DNA of 29,807 bases from JBBTRN01 sp038065175 (GCA_038065175.1 JBBTRN010000006.1:1-29807), one strand, 5' to 3'. Positions 1-5,830 are shown, counted from the first letter of the stretch. A program made the numbers and translations. Notes: a model not told the origin generated them from the letters alone.

Positions 1-115
1 TCATAATCTTAACCGAAACATTGAAATCTAACAACCAGAAACCGAACGGTATCCCTCAAAAGAATTCCTTGAAATTTTAGGTGGGTGTGAGGAGCCGGGT
101 CAGGCAGAGCAGTAT

Positions 116-253
116 ATGCAAGCCTGTGTTCTATTGGTTGCGATCAAAACCAGGGGGCACTGCAACAGACTGCTAAAGACTCCGAAGAGGAATGACAAGC
201 CCGGCAAGCCGAAGAAAAAAGGCACCCCAGGCGGCAAGGGAACTGTGATGTAA
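116..253 (+). CDS. Possible small basic protein (uncertain)
   Basis: This frame is open from 32 to the TAA at 251-253, with the first ATG at 116; it would give 45 residues, rich in Lys, Pro and Gly near the end. Codon choice looks coding-like and GC-richer than the core genes. Strangely, the same frame stays open and coding-like after the TAA for 22 further codons (ending TAA at 320-322, with a Pro-rich stretch), so this may be a gene with an in-frame stop, a decayed gene or chance. The nearest SD-like GAGGAG (89-94) is too far from the ATG to be convincing. A second frame ends at TAG 78-80 and could be the tail of a gene starting left of the window. I recognise no family. The rest of 1-346 holds nothing else I can support. 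Confidence 0.25.
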   Translation: MQACVLLVAIKTRGHCNRLLKTPKRNDKPGKPKKKGTPGGKGTVM

Positions 254-346
254 CCGGCGGAAACGCCTGCACCGCCCCGCCCAAAATTCACCATCATCAT
301 GGGTGGCTACAGCGATGACTAACCATCATCGCTCCGCCAACCGCAA

Positions 347-389
347 AACGCCGCCCCTCGGTTTCACTCGGGGCGGCGTTCATCTTTTT
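347..389 (+). terminator. Strong GC-rich terminator hairpin
   Basis: An 11-bp perfect stem AACGCCGCCCC / GGGGCGGCGTT (347-357 and 370-380) with a 12-nt loop is followed by CATCTTTTT. It would end plus-strand transcription from the uncertain small ORF to its left. The same style of hairpin follows the other SD-rich small genes in this window. Confidence 0.6.
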
Positions 390-496
390 CGAGTCCTTTT
401 GCACTATCGTACTAGTAGTTCGGCTTTGCTCACCACCTTGAGCGCCAGTCGAAACGGTACGTTGAAACAACATTATATTATAAATAAGACAAATTC

Positions 497-523
497 AAAG
501 GCTCAACCGTCGGTTGAGCCTTT
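497..523 (-). terminator. Hairpin downstream of gatB
   Basis: A near-perfect palindrome AAAGGCTCAACCG / CGGTTGAGCCTTT lies 13 bp beyond the gatB stop. On the minus strand it is followed by a broken T-rich run (TTTGAATTTGTCTTATTT), so it probably terminates the gat operon. The U-tract is weak, so the terminator call is an inference from position and stem strength. Confidence 0.5.
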
Positions 524-535
524 CATTAATACTTT

Positions 536-2116
536 CTACTCAAGCTTCTTTTTAAGAAGTTGGTTTATCACCCCCGGATTTCCCTTCCCCTTCAATTCCT
601 TCATAGTCTGCCCCACCAAAAACCCAAAACTTTTTTGCTCCCCGGCTTTGTAATCTGAAACGGCTTTAGGATTCGCCGTTATCACGACATCGATGGCAGA
701 TGCAATTGCCGACTCGTCGCTCACCTGGCCTAAATTTAAATCAGTGATAATGTTCGAGGGATCCCCGCCTTTTTCAAACATTACTTTAAATACTTGTTTA
801 GCCGCGCTCCCTGAAATTTCGCCTTTTTGGATCATTTTCAAAAGTTCAGCGAAATTTTCCGCATCCACCCTGGAGTCCACCGGGTTCTGATGATTTGCAT
901 TCAAGGCCGCGCTAAACTCGCCCAAACACCAATTGACGGCACTTTTGATTAAAGCATTTCTAGAGCCGTCATCCCGAGCGGAGTCGAGGGATTCACCCTG
1001 ATCAATAATCCAACCATCCATCTCACTTACCACCTCCTCAAAAAACCCGGCCAATTCTTTCCAGTTAATCAAATTCTCAACATCTGATGACGGAAGACCG
1101 TACTCTTCCAAAAACCTCACGCGCTTTTGTGCGGGCAACTCCGGCATACGGTTTCTTAAGTCATCCAAATATTCTTTGGTAAACTGCAAAACCGGTAAAT
1201 CGGGATCGGGAAAGTAGCGATAATCGTTCGCTTCTTCCTTGCTCCTTTGCTCCACTGTGCGATTATTCTTTTCATCCCAACCCATAGTCACCTGCTTTGG
1301 CACACCACCGTTTTCTAATATTTCAATTTGACGATGAATCTCATAGTCAATAGCCGCTTGGGCAAACTTGATGGAATTGATATTTTTTACTTCTACTTTA
1401 TATTTGGGCAGAGTCGTTTCTCCGGGTTTACGGACACTGATGTTTGGTTCCACGCGCATAGTGCCTTTTTCCATATCGCAGCTGCTCGCACCAAGGTAGC
1501 GAATAATGTTCCTGATTTCCGTTAAAAACACGCGCGCTTCCTCGCCGTTTTCTATGTCCGGTTCAGTGACAATTTCAAGCAAAGGCGCGCCCGCCCTATT
1601 ATAATCCACCAAACTATAAGGCAAACCTTCGGGGTGGATGTTTTTCCCCGCGTCCTCTTCTAAATGCGCGCGTGTAATGCCGATCCGCTTAATCCTACCA
1701 CCCCCACCTACCTCCCCCGTCGAGGGGGAGGAACCTGCAAATTCCCTCCCCCTTGTGGGGAGGGCTAGGGAGGGGGGTAACGCAATATCCAACCACCCCT
1801 TTTTGCTTATCGGCTGGTCGTATTGTGATATCTGATACCCTTTTGGCAAATCCGGATAAAAATAATGCTTGCGGTCAAACTTACTCCATTCGTCTATTGT
1901 GCAATTCAAAGCCAAACCTACCATAGCCGCAAGCCGGATAGCTTCTTTGTTAGCCACCGGCAAAGTCCCGGGCTGTCCGGTATTGACTTCATCTATGTCC
2001 GTATTCGGCACAGTCTGGTCCGGATTATTTGCCGCACGCCCAAACATCTTGCTTTTTGTAGCAAGCTGAATATGTATTTCAAATCCTATGACTGGTTTGT
2101 AATCTTGATTGCTCAT
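536..2116 (-). CDS. gatB: Asp-tRNA(Asn)/Glu-tRNA(Gln) amidotransferase subunit B
   Basis: GatB is the tRNA-binding kinase subunit of the GatCAB amidotransferase, which phosphorylates and amidates misacylated Glu-tRNA(Gln) or Asp-tRNA(Asn). The N-terminus YKPVIGFEIHIQL, the motif DYNRAGAPLLEIVTEPD, DYRYFPDPDLP and the YqeY-like C-terminal helical domain ending NPGVINQLLKKKL identify it. At 526 residues it is about 45 longer than usual. The excess lies in two in-frame palindromic repeat insertions, at residues about 113-140 (Pro/Gly-rich) and 370-386. The ATG follows no clear SD. A dispersed repeat (2126-2153) separates it from the upstream membrane-protein gene, whereas the relic gatB start at 3133 overlaps its upstream gene directly. 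It is the last gene of the minus-strand gat cluster. Confidence 0.96.
   Translation of the reverse strand: MSNQDYKPVIGFEIHIQLATKSKMFGRAANNPDQTVPNTDIDEVNTGQPGTLPVANKEAIRLAAMVGLALNCTIDEWSKFDRKHYFYPDLPKGYQISQYDQPISKKGWLDIALPPSLALPTRGREFAGSSPSTGEVGGGGRIKRIGITRAHLEEDAGKNIHPEGLPYSLVDYNRAGAPLLEIVTEPDIENGEEARVFLTEIRNIIRYLGASSCDMEKGTMRVEPNISVRKPGETTLPKYKVEVKNINSIKFAQAAIDYEIHRQIEILENGGVPKQVTMGWDEKNNRTVEQRSKEEANDYRYFPDPDLPVLQFTKEYLDDLRNRMPELPAQKRVRFLEEYGLPSSDVENLINWKELAGFFEEVVSEMDGWIIDQGESLDSARDDGSRNALIKSAVNWCLGEFSAALNANHQNPVDSRVDAENFAELLKMIQKGEISGSAAKQVFKVMFEKGGDPSNIITDLNLGQVSDESAIASAIDVVITANPKAVSDYKAGEQKSFGFLVGQTMKELKGKGNPGVINQLLKKKLE
966..1005 (-). repeat. In-frame palindromic repeat within gatB (second)
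   Basis: The plus-strand sequence TCATCCCGAGCGGAGTCGAG, continuing GGATTCACCCTGATCA, belongs to the common 'tcatcccg...cgaggga' type of dispersed repeat. It is read as IIDQGESLDSARDDGSR, a hydrophilic stretch at residues about 370-386, close to the expected junction between the GatB core and its C-terminal helical region. Confidence 0.7.
1698..1788 (-). repeat. In-frame double palindrome within gatB (first)
   Basis: Two GC-rich hairpins, CCTCCCCC-GTCGA-GGGGGAGG (1711-1731) and CCCTCCCC-CTTGT-GGGGAGGG (1744-1764), lie side by side in the gatB reading frame. They encode a low-complexity insert (residues about 113-140) between the conserved blocks GWLDI and KRIGITRAHLEEDAGK, which are nearly adjacent in ordinary GatB. 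Similar repeats occur in recX, recG, comF and intergenic spaces here. Confidence 0.85.
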
Positions 2117-2125
2117 AGTGTCTTG

Positions 2126-2153
2126 TCATCCCGGACTTGATCCGGGATCCAAA
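2126..2153. repeat. Dispersed palindrome upstream of gatB
   Basis: TCATCCCGGACTTGATCCGG continues GATCC and forms a near-perfect inverted repeat (GGATCCCGGA/TCCGGGAT). It fills most of the 38-bp gap between the membrane-protein gene stop (2155) and the gatB start (2116), displacing what was probably a TAATG-type overlap, as still seen at the relic copy (3133-3135). Confidence 0.75.
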
Positions 2154-2154
2154 T

Positions 2155-2484
2155 TTAAAATGCTTTTTCCTTAAAAAACTTCTTCTTTATCCAATAAACT
2201 AGGCAACCTAAAAAATATAAATAACTAAAATCAACCAATAAAGCTGTGAGTAATTCAACAGTGTCTACCCTATGTGGAATATCGGCAATACCAGGCTCAA
2301 TGGCCATCCATATCCAAAATACAACATAGGCCGGCCAAATAAACGGCCATAATAGTAAGTAAAAACGATCTGATTCCGCGCCCTTACTATTTGTGCTGTC
2401 AAAAAATATCGCATACACAACAAAAGCCAAAAAAACAAACGCAAGTCCTGCTTTCCAAAAATTCGGTTTAAAAAATTCTTTCAT
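2155..2484 (-). CDS. Small membrane protein, paralogue 2 (MKEFFKPN family)
   Basis: A 109-residue hydrophobic protein of unknown function with about three membrane segments: residues 10-27, 40-60 and 80-98, followed by a Lys-rich tail. I chose the ATG at 2484 because it gives the N-terminus MKEFFKPNFWK, matching the paralogue at 3133-3450 (MKEFFKPNLFK). A longer TTG start at 2502 is possible but would overlap the promoter of the opposite-strand mini-RNA. The pair, each followed by gatB coding sequence (full here, a relic at 3065-3133), shows that a block of [membrane gene + gatB start] was duplicated. Nothing in the sequence shows a specific function. Confidence 0.8.
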   Translation of the reverse strand: MKEFFKPNFWKAGLAFVFLAFVVYAIFFDSTNSKGAESDRFYLLLWPFIWPAYVVFWIWMAIEPGIADIPHRVDTVELLTALLVDFSYLYFLGCLVYWIKKKFFKEKAF

Positions 2485-2495
2485 AAATATTTCAC

Positions 2496-2524
2496 TTGAC
2501 AAGATTACCCTTTTGGTATATTAT
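2496..2524 (+). promoter_or_regulatory. Promoter of mini-RNA module A
   Basis: A perfect -35 box TTGACA (2496-2501), a 17-bp spacer and a -10 box TATTAT (2519-2524) point rightward, away from the membrane-protein gene on the other strand. The matching position of module B carries the same CTTGACAAG and GGTATA blocks at identical spacing. Confidence 0.7.
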
Positions 2525-2530
2525 TATATT

Positions 2531-2583
2531 ACTTTTGGGATTTTCCCACGTTCCCCTGGCGAAAGCTAGGGGAGTATTTTTTT
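2531..2583 (+). ncRNA. Mini-RNA module A (two hairpins, intrinsic terminator)
   Basis: The expected transcript starts near A2531. It would be about 52 nt: hairpin 1 TGGGA-TTT-TCCCA (2536-2548), the linker CGTT, then hairpin 2 CCCCTGGC-GAAA-GCTAGGGG (2553-2572) with a GNRA tetraloop, and the tail AGTATTTTTTT, a good intrinsic terminator. There is no room for an ORF. Module B is a tandem copy of identical layout in which both stems differ by compensatory changes, which is direct evidence for a conserved RNA structure. The RNA is antisense to the spacer between the PemK-like toxin gene and the membrane-protein/gatB genes. I know no named family that it matches. Confidence 0.7.
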
Positions 2584-2585
2584 GC

Positions 2586-2614
2586 TTGACAAGCAACTTA
2601 ATCTGGTATAGTAT
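2586..2614 (+). promoter_or_regulatory. Promoter of mini-RNA module B
   Basis: TTGACA (2586-2591) is followed after 17 bp by TAGTAT (2609-2614), aligned exactly with the module A promoter, including the shared blocks CTTGACAAG and GGTATA. The rest of the spacer sequence differs, as expected if only promoter elements are conserved. Confidence 0.65.
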
Positions 2615-2620
2615 TATTAT

Positions 2621-2675
2621 ACATTTGGCATTTAGCCACGTTCCCCCACCCGCAAGGGTGGGGGCATATTTTTTA
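2621..2675 (+). ncRNA. Mini-RNA module B (tandem copy of A)
   Basis: From about A2621 the RNA would carry hairpin 1 TGGC-ATTTA-GCCA (2626-2638), the linker CGTT (2639-2642), hairpin 2 CCCCCACCC-GCAA-GGGTGGGGG (2643-2664) with a GNRA loop, and the tail CATATTTTTT. Compared with module A, hairpin 1 has a G-C to C-G swap and hairpin 2 has several paired substitutions, while CCACGTTCCCC stays fixed. The T-run overlaps the stop codon of the toxin gene on the other strand (2673-2675), so termination happens just where the two transcripts would collide. Confidence 0.7.
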
Positions 2676-3059
2676 TATGAAAAAATCGTGAAATTTTTGC
2701 TTTAAAAACTGCCATTCTGTGGTGTCTAAAGTGCCTAACTTCGTAAACAACCTTCTACTGTCAAAAACTCTTATTTGATTCAACATTGCTCTGTTTTCCT
2801 TTCCCTCTTGTTTAAAGGGTACATACCAACTACCGTTTTTTATTTTGGTTGTCAAAGGGATTCCATAAAAAGAGTGGTGGGTGAGTTTTTTAAATACTAT
2901 CACCGGCCGCGAAAACCTATTGCCCTTCCCATTGGATTCTTCGCCCACATTTCGGCCAACAGCAATCCACCAAATTTCACGTTCCTTAAACAAAACCTCA
3001 GTCGGAAGACCGTTAAGTTTTTCTTTTAACTCCATCCAAATTTGAAAATCCTTTTGCAT
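2673..3059 (-). CDS. PemK/MazF-like endoribonuclease toxin
   Basis: A 128-residue protein with the PemK/MazF barrel layout: EIWWIAVGRNVGEE near residues 28-41 (the usual strand 1-2 G-N-G-E pattern), SRPVIVFKKL (49-58), IPLTTKIK (67-74, equivalent to the family's P-L-T/S-T segment) and a Trp/Phe-rich C-terminus. This family comprises sequence-specific mRNA interferases of type II toxin-antitoxin systems; ToxN of type III systems has the same fold. No protein antitoxin gene precedes or follows it. Upstream is the 22-codon gatB relic (6 bp away); downstream, on the opposite strand, are the two mini-RNAs. It sits inside the gat gene cluster, which suggests insertion together with the flanking duplication. 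The family call is good; toxicity and targets are inference. Confidence 0.8.
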   Translation of the reverse strand: MQKDFQIWMELKEKLNGLPTEVLFKEREIWWIAVGRNVGEESNGKGNRFSRPVIVFKKLTHHSFYGIPLTTKIKNGSWYVPFKQEGKENRAMLNQIRVFDSRRLFTKLGTLDTTEWQFLKQKFHDFFI

Positions 3060-3064
3060 AATTT

Positions 3065-3133
3065 TTATAGCTTTGTCGCAAGTTGAATGTGGATCTCAAA
3101 TCCAATTACGGGTTTGTATTCAGAATCTTTCAT
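3065..3133 (-). pseudogene. Relic of gatB 5' end (22 codons)
   Basis: The minus strand reads MKDSEYKPVIGFEIHIQLATKL and then TAA. Sixteen consecutive residues (YKPVIGFEIHIQLATK) are identical to residues 6-21 of the intact GatB 1 kb away, then homology stops. Nine of those 16 codons differ synonymously, so the two copies diverged for a long time under selection before this one was cut off, or one copy came from a related strain. The ATG overlaps the stop of the membrane-protein gene (TAATG), which is probably the ancestral arrangement. The toxin gene begins 6 bp after the truncation. Confidence 0.85.
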
Positions 3134-3450
3134 TAGCTTGGTCTTTTTACTGCTTTATAAAATAATTCTATAATGGCCCCATAGAAATACAGAACGACTA
3201 TAAAACTAACTATTATTATCCAGCGTGGATAAGCATCAAAGCAAGGCGGAAAAGTAGGACAAATAGTATAACGAAGGCCCAAAGCATCGCCAATGAGATC
3301 TCGCAAATAAGCAGCGGGCCAAAAAATGGTTCCAAAAATTGAATCTTTATAACCTGCCCGGAACAAAACATAAGCAACAATAAAACTTACTAAAAATATA
3401 ACTGCTCCCACGACAATTTTAAACAAATTCGGTTTAAAAAATTCTTTCAT
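3133..3450 (-). CDS. Small membrane protein, paralogue 1 (MKEFFKPN family)
   Basis: A 105-residue protein, unknown function, starting MKEFFKPNLFK and carrying two or three membrane segments (about residues 10-32, 38-52 and 75-97) with a short loop containing two cysteines (YTICPTFPPCFDAYP). It matches the protein at 2155-2484 at the N-terminus and in overall layout but is strongly diverged elsewhere. Its stop codon overlaps the start of the gatB relic as TAATG, suggesting translational coupling in the ancestral operon gatA - membrane gene - gatB. Confidence 0.8.
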   Translation of the reverse strand: MKEFFKPNLFKIVVGAVIFLVSFIVAYVLFRAGYKDSIFGTIFWPAAYLRDLIGDALGLRYTICPTFPPCFDAYPRWIIIVSFIVVLYFYGAIIELFYKAVKRPS

Positions 3451-3455
3451 TGGGA

Positions 3456-3506
3456 TTTGTTTAGAAATTAGGAATTAGATATTAGAAATTCCCTCACTCT
3501 GTGAGG
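3456..3506. repeat. AT-rich repeat and small palindrome at gatA stop
   Basis: The spacer carries GAAATTAGGAATTAGATATT, one of the 'aattaggaattag' type repeats seen again at 5706-5830 and 25128-25247. It is followed by the palindrome CCCTCAC-TCT-GTGAGGG, which overlaps the end of gatA and supplies its last codons. Confidence 0.5.
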
Positions 3507-4987
3507 GTTGGATGCTTCTTATGCCACTCTGTGGCATTTTGATAAGCGTATCCTACATTAAATACTTTCTGCTCGCCCCACTGCGGACCAATTATTTGTA
3601 ATCCGACTGGTAAACCATCCATACTCGGCGAATCGCCATCCACCGGCCTGCTAAACCCGCAAGGAAAGGCTATGGCAGTTAGACCCGCGAGCGAAGACGG
3701 GATATGCAGTTGGTCCACAATGTAGCCGAACAAAGGATCGTCTGCCGCGTGGCCTAATTTTTGGGCAACACCGGGGTTAGACGGGCAGGCTAAAACATCC
3801 ACTTGTTTAAATACTTCGTTAAATTCATTCACAAGCAATCGGCGGACTTTTTGCGCTCTTTTATAGTACGCGTCATAGTAGCCGGCGGACAAAACATAAG
3901 TGCCGGTCATAATTCTTCTTTTCGCTTCGTCGCCAAAACCTTCAGCCCTACTTTTTTTATAAACTTCCATTAAGTTCGATGCAGTATGGTGCGTAGTATG
4001 GCCATAACGGATGCCGTCGTACCTGGCTAAGTTGGAAGATATCTCGCTCGGCGCGATTATAGCGTAAACCAATGACCCGTATTTAGTGTTAGGCAGCTCG
4101 ACTGGAATTAATTTCGCGCCCAGACTTTCAAGCTGTTTAAGGCCTGCGTCAACTTTTTCGCGCACCCCGGGCTCCATGCCATCTATAAAATATTGTTTTG
4201 GAACACCTATTTTTAAGCCGCTAATATCTTTTGATAAAACCGATGAATAGCGGGGAACATCTGTATGCCCGGTTGTGGAATCGTGCGCGTCCTGGCCTGC
4301 CATAATTTCAGCGAGCCTGGCAATATCTTCGATGCTGTTTGCCATAACCCCAGGACTGTCTAAAGAAGAACCCATGGCAATTACTCCGTATCTTGATACT
4401 CTGCCATAAGTCGGCTTCCAGCCTGAAACGCCCGTTACAGAACAAGGAAAACGAATGCTTCCTCCGGTTTCAGTGGCAAGCGCAAATGGAGCAAGGCCGG
4501 CAGAGACTGCTGATACCGAACCGGAAGATGACCCTCCGGGCATGCGGGTTTCATCCCAAGGGTTTTTGGCAGAACCAAAGGCAGAAGTTTCGCCGCTTGA
4601 GCCGTGCGCGAATTGGTCAAGGTTAGTTTTACCCAAGAGCACCGCTTTCTGGTCTTTTAATTTTTTAATAACGGTAGAATCGTAAGGCGGAATATAATTA
4701 TCAAGAATTTTACTAGCCGCTGTGGTACGGATGCTTTTAGTACAAAACAAATCCTTTGCCGCATAGGGAATTCCGCAAAGCAACGGATTTTCCCCTGGGC
4801 TTGCAATAAAATCGTCAGCGGCTCTGGCCTCCTTTAAAGCCTCCTCTTCGGAAACCGTAATAAACGCGTTAAGGTTGGAATATTTTTTTATGCGCGCTAA
4901 AAAATATTCCGTCAGCTCAACCGACGAAACTTTTTTCTCGTCCAACAATTTGCGTAATTCAGATAGCGAAAGATATATGTAATCCAT
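3494..4987 (-). CDS. gatA: Asp-tRNA(Asn)/Glu-tRNA(Gln) amidotransferase subunit A
   Basis: GatA is the amidase subunit that releases ammonia from glutamine for transfer to Glu- or Asp-tRNA held by GatB. The Ser-cisSer-Lys triad is visible: Lys78 in YAAKDLF, the Gly/Ser-rich GGSSSGS (151-157) and the nucleophile Ser177 in ETGGSIRFP. The amidase-signature core and the C-terminal GLPVGLQIIGPQ block are intact, and 497 residues is normal. It follows gatC in the same direction, but a 407-bp four-helix-bundle unit with flanking inverted repeats lies between them, ending 7 bp before the gatA ATG. A small palindrome overlaps its stop codon. Confidence 0.97.
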   Translation of the reverse strand: MDYIYLSLSELRKLLDEKKVSSVELTEYFLARIKKYSNLNAFITVSEEEALKEARAADDFIASPGENPLLCGIPYAAKDLFCTKSIRTTAASKILDNYIPPYDSTVIKKLKDQKAVLLGKTNLDQFAHGSSGETSAFGSAKNPWDETRMPGGSSSGSVSAVSAGLAPFALATETGGSIRFPCSVTGVSGWKPTYGRVSRYGVIAMGSSLDSPGVMANSIEDIARLAEIMAGQDAHDSTTGHTDVPRYSSVLSKDISGLKIGVPKQYFIDGMEPGVREKVDAGLKQLESLGAKLIPVELPNTKYGSLVYAIIAPSEISSNLARYDGIRYGHTTHHTASNLMEVYKKSRAEGFGDEAKRRIMTGTYVLSAGYYDAYYKRAQKVRRLLVNEFNEVFKQVDVLACPSNPGVAQKLGHAADDPLFGYIVDQLHIPSSLAGLTAIAFPCGFSRPVDGDSPSMDGLPVGLQIIGPQWGEQKVFNVGYAYQNATEWHKKHPTLTE

Positions 4988-4993
4988 ATCAAG

Positions 4994-5400
4994 AGTGACC
5001 AGTGACTAGTGGTCAGTGGACAGTATTAAGACAATTTATTCATTAGGCTATTAAGCATTTTTTGAACTTCTAAATTCAAAGATTCAGCTCTCAAATAATC
5101 GATTTTCGAATAAAGCTTTTTTGCAATTATTATCTGCGTTTCAAGTTCAGCAGAAGATCCATATGAAATTCCTAAAAACTGCTTAAATTCTGCTGTATGG
5201 TTCCTGCAAGCGCCTTCTGCAATATTCGATGGAATCGACACCGCAGCTCTCTGCATCTGAGATGCGAGACCAAATTTTTCCTCCGATGGAAACTGCCTGG
5301 TTATTTTATAAAGTTCAAAAACCAATTCAATACTCTTTTGCCAAACTATTAATTCTTTATAATCTTTAACTTTCATACTGTTCACTGATCACTGATCACT
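4994..5400 (-). mobile_element. Cassette-like unit: four-helix-bundle gene with inverted repeats
   Basis: The left end (4994-5024, plus strand) reads AGTGACCAGTGA, then CTAGTGG, then TCAGTGGACAGT. The right end (5377-5400), reverse complemented, reads AGTGATCAGTGA directly followed by TCAGTGAACAGT. The ends are therefore inverted repeats that differ by two substitutions and one 7-nt unit. They enclose a single gene and fit exactly between the gatC stop codon (inside the right repeat) and the gatA start. No transposase is present, so any movement would need help from elsewhere. Mobility is inference from structure. Confidence 0.65.
5026..5376 (-). CDS. Four-helix bundle protein (23S rRNA intervening-sequence type, S23p)
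   Basis: A 116-residue all-helical protein matching the S23p/four-helix-bundle family: MKVKDYKELIVWQKSIEL at the start, FPSEEKFGLASQMQRAAVSIPSNIAEG in the middle and FLGISYGSSAELETQI later. The family was first found encoded by intervening sequences within 23S rRNA genes, and relatives bind nucleic acid; its cellular role is not established. I prefer the ATG at 5376 over an upstream GTG at 5385, which lies inside the flanking inverted repeat. Its gene is the only content of a unit bounded by inverted repeats between gatC and gatA. Confidence 0.88.
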   Translation of the reverse strand: MKVKDYKELIVWQKSIELVFELYKITRQFPSEEKFGLASQMQRAAVSIPSNIAEGACRNHTAEFKQFLGISYGSSAELETQIIIAKKLYSKIDYLRAESLNLEVQKMLNSLMNKLS

Positions 5401-5680
5401 ATAATATAGCTTTTACCTTAAAATACCCGTCCTTCATTTCCGGCGCCTGGCTGAATATTGCGTCGTGGTTTTCCGCTTCCACAGCCGCGTCTTCCCTCCG
5501 CACATTTACCAGCCCTGTCACCTGGGCCACTTCTTCCAGGCCGTCCACATTCACCCGCTTTAATTCTTCCACATATTCAAGCACCGTGGATAAATCCTTT
5601 CGGAACTTTTCCACTTCAGCTTCTGACAATTCAATGCGCGCCAATTGAGCAAGCTTAATGACCTCATCTCTAGTTAACAT
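5399..5680 (-). CDS. gatC: Asp-tRNA(Asn)/Glu-tRNA(Gln) amidotransferase subunit C
   Basis: GatC is the small belt-like subunit that stabilises GatA and GatB. The 93-residue sequence has the usual features: LTRDEVIKLAQLARIELSEAE at the start, LSTVLEYVEELKRVNVDGLEEVAQV in the middle and a C-terminal PEMKDGYFKVKAIL. Its stop codon lies inside the inverted repeat of the neighbouring four-helix-bundle unit. Upstream, a gene-less AT-rich palindromic region separates it from secA, which is on the same strand. Confidence 0.95.
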   Translation of the reverse strand: MLTRDEVIKLAQLARIELSEAEVEKFRKDLSTVLEYVEELKRVNVDGLEEVAQVTGLVNVRREDAAVEAENHDAIFSQAPEMKDGYFKVKAIL

Positions 5681-5705
5681 ATGAGAGAATTATAAGGATT
5701 TTGGG

Positions 5706-5830
5706 TAATTAGGTCAATCGTAAACAAATACCTAATACCGAATTACTAATTTCTAATCAATTCTCAAATTTCTAATTTCGAATTGGGTATTTTAGACATT
5801 GATTAGGAATTAGGCATTAGTAATTAAAAA
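5706..5830. repeat. Gene-less AT-rich inverted repeat between secA and gatC
   Basis: CCTAATACCGAATTACTAAT at the left is roughly the reverse complement of ATTAGGAATTAGGCATTAGT at the right. The core carries TTTCTAAT and AATTGGGTATT variants. There is no ORF inside. It resembles an empty version of the gene-carrying units at 4994-5400 and 10002-10453, although the repeat sequence differs. Confidence 0.6.

Noticed and set aside
100..300. Minus-strand ORF rich in Gly/Pro/Phe
   Set aside because: It is low-complexity and opposite a more coding-like plus-strand frame; no start signal.
303..653. Plus-strand ORF of 116 codons
   Set aside because: It reads through the terminator at 347-389, another hairpin and the 3' end of gatB; no family features.
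2485..2502. TTG start extending the membrane protein at 2155-2484
   Set aside because: The ATG at 2484 matches the paralogue's N-terminus; the TTG lies within the opposite promoter's TTGACA box.
2673..3059. Type II toxin-antitoxin pair with the neighbouring membrane protein as antitoxin
   Set aside because: The neighbours are hydrophobic membrane proteins with a second copy next to gatA; they have no antitoxin-like DNA-binding or disordered domain.
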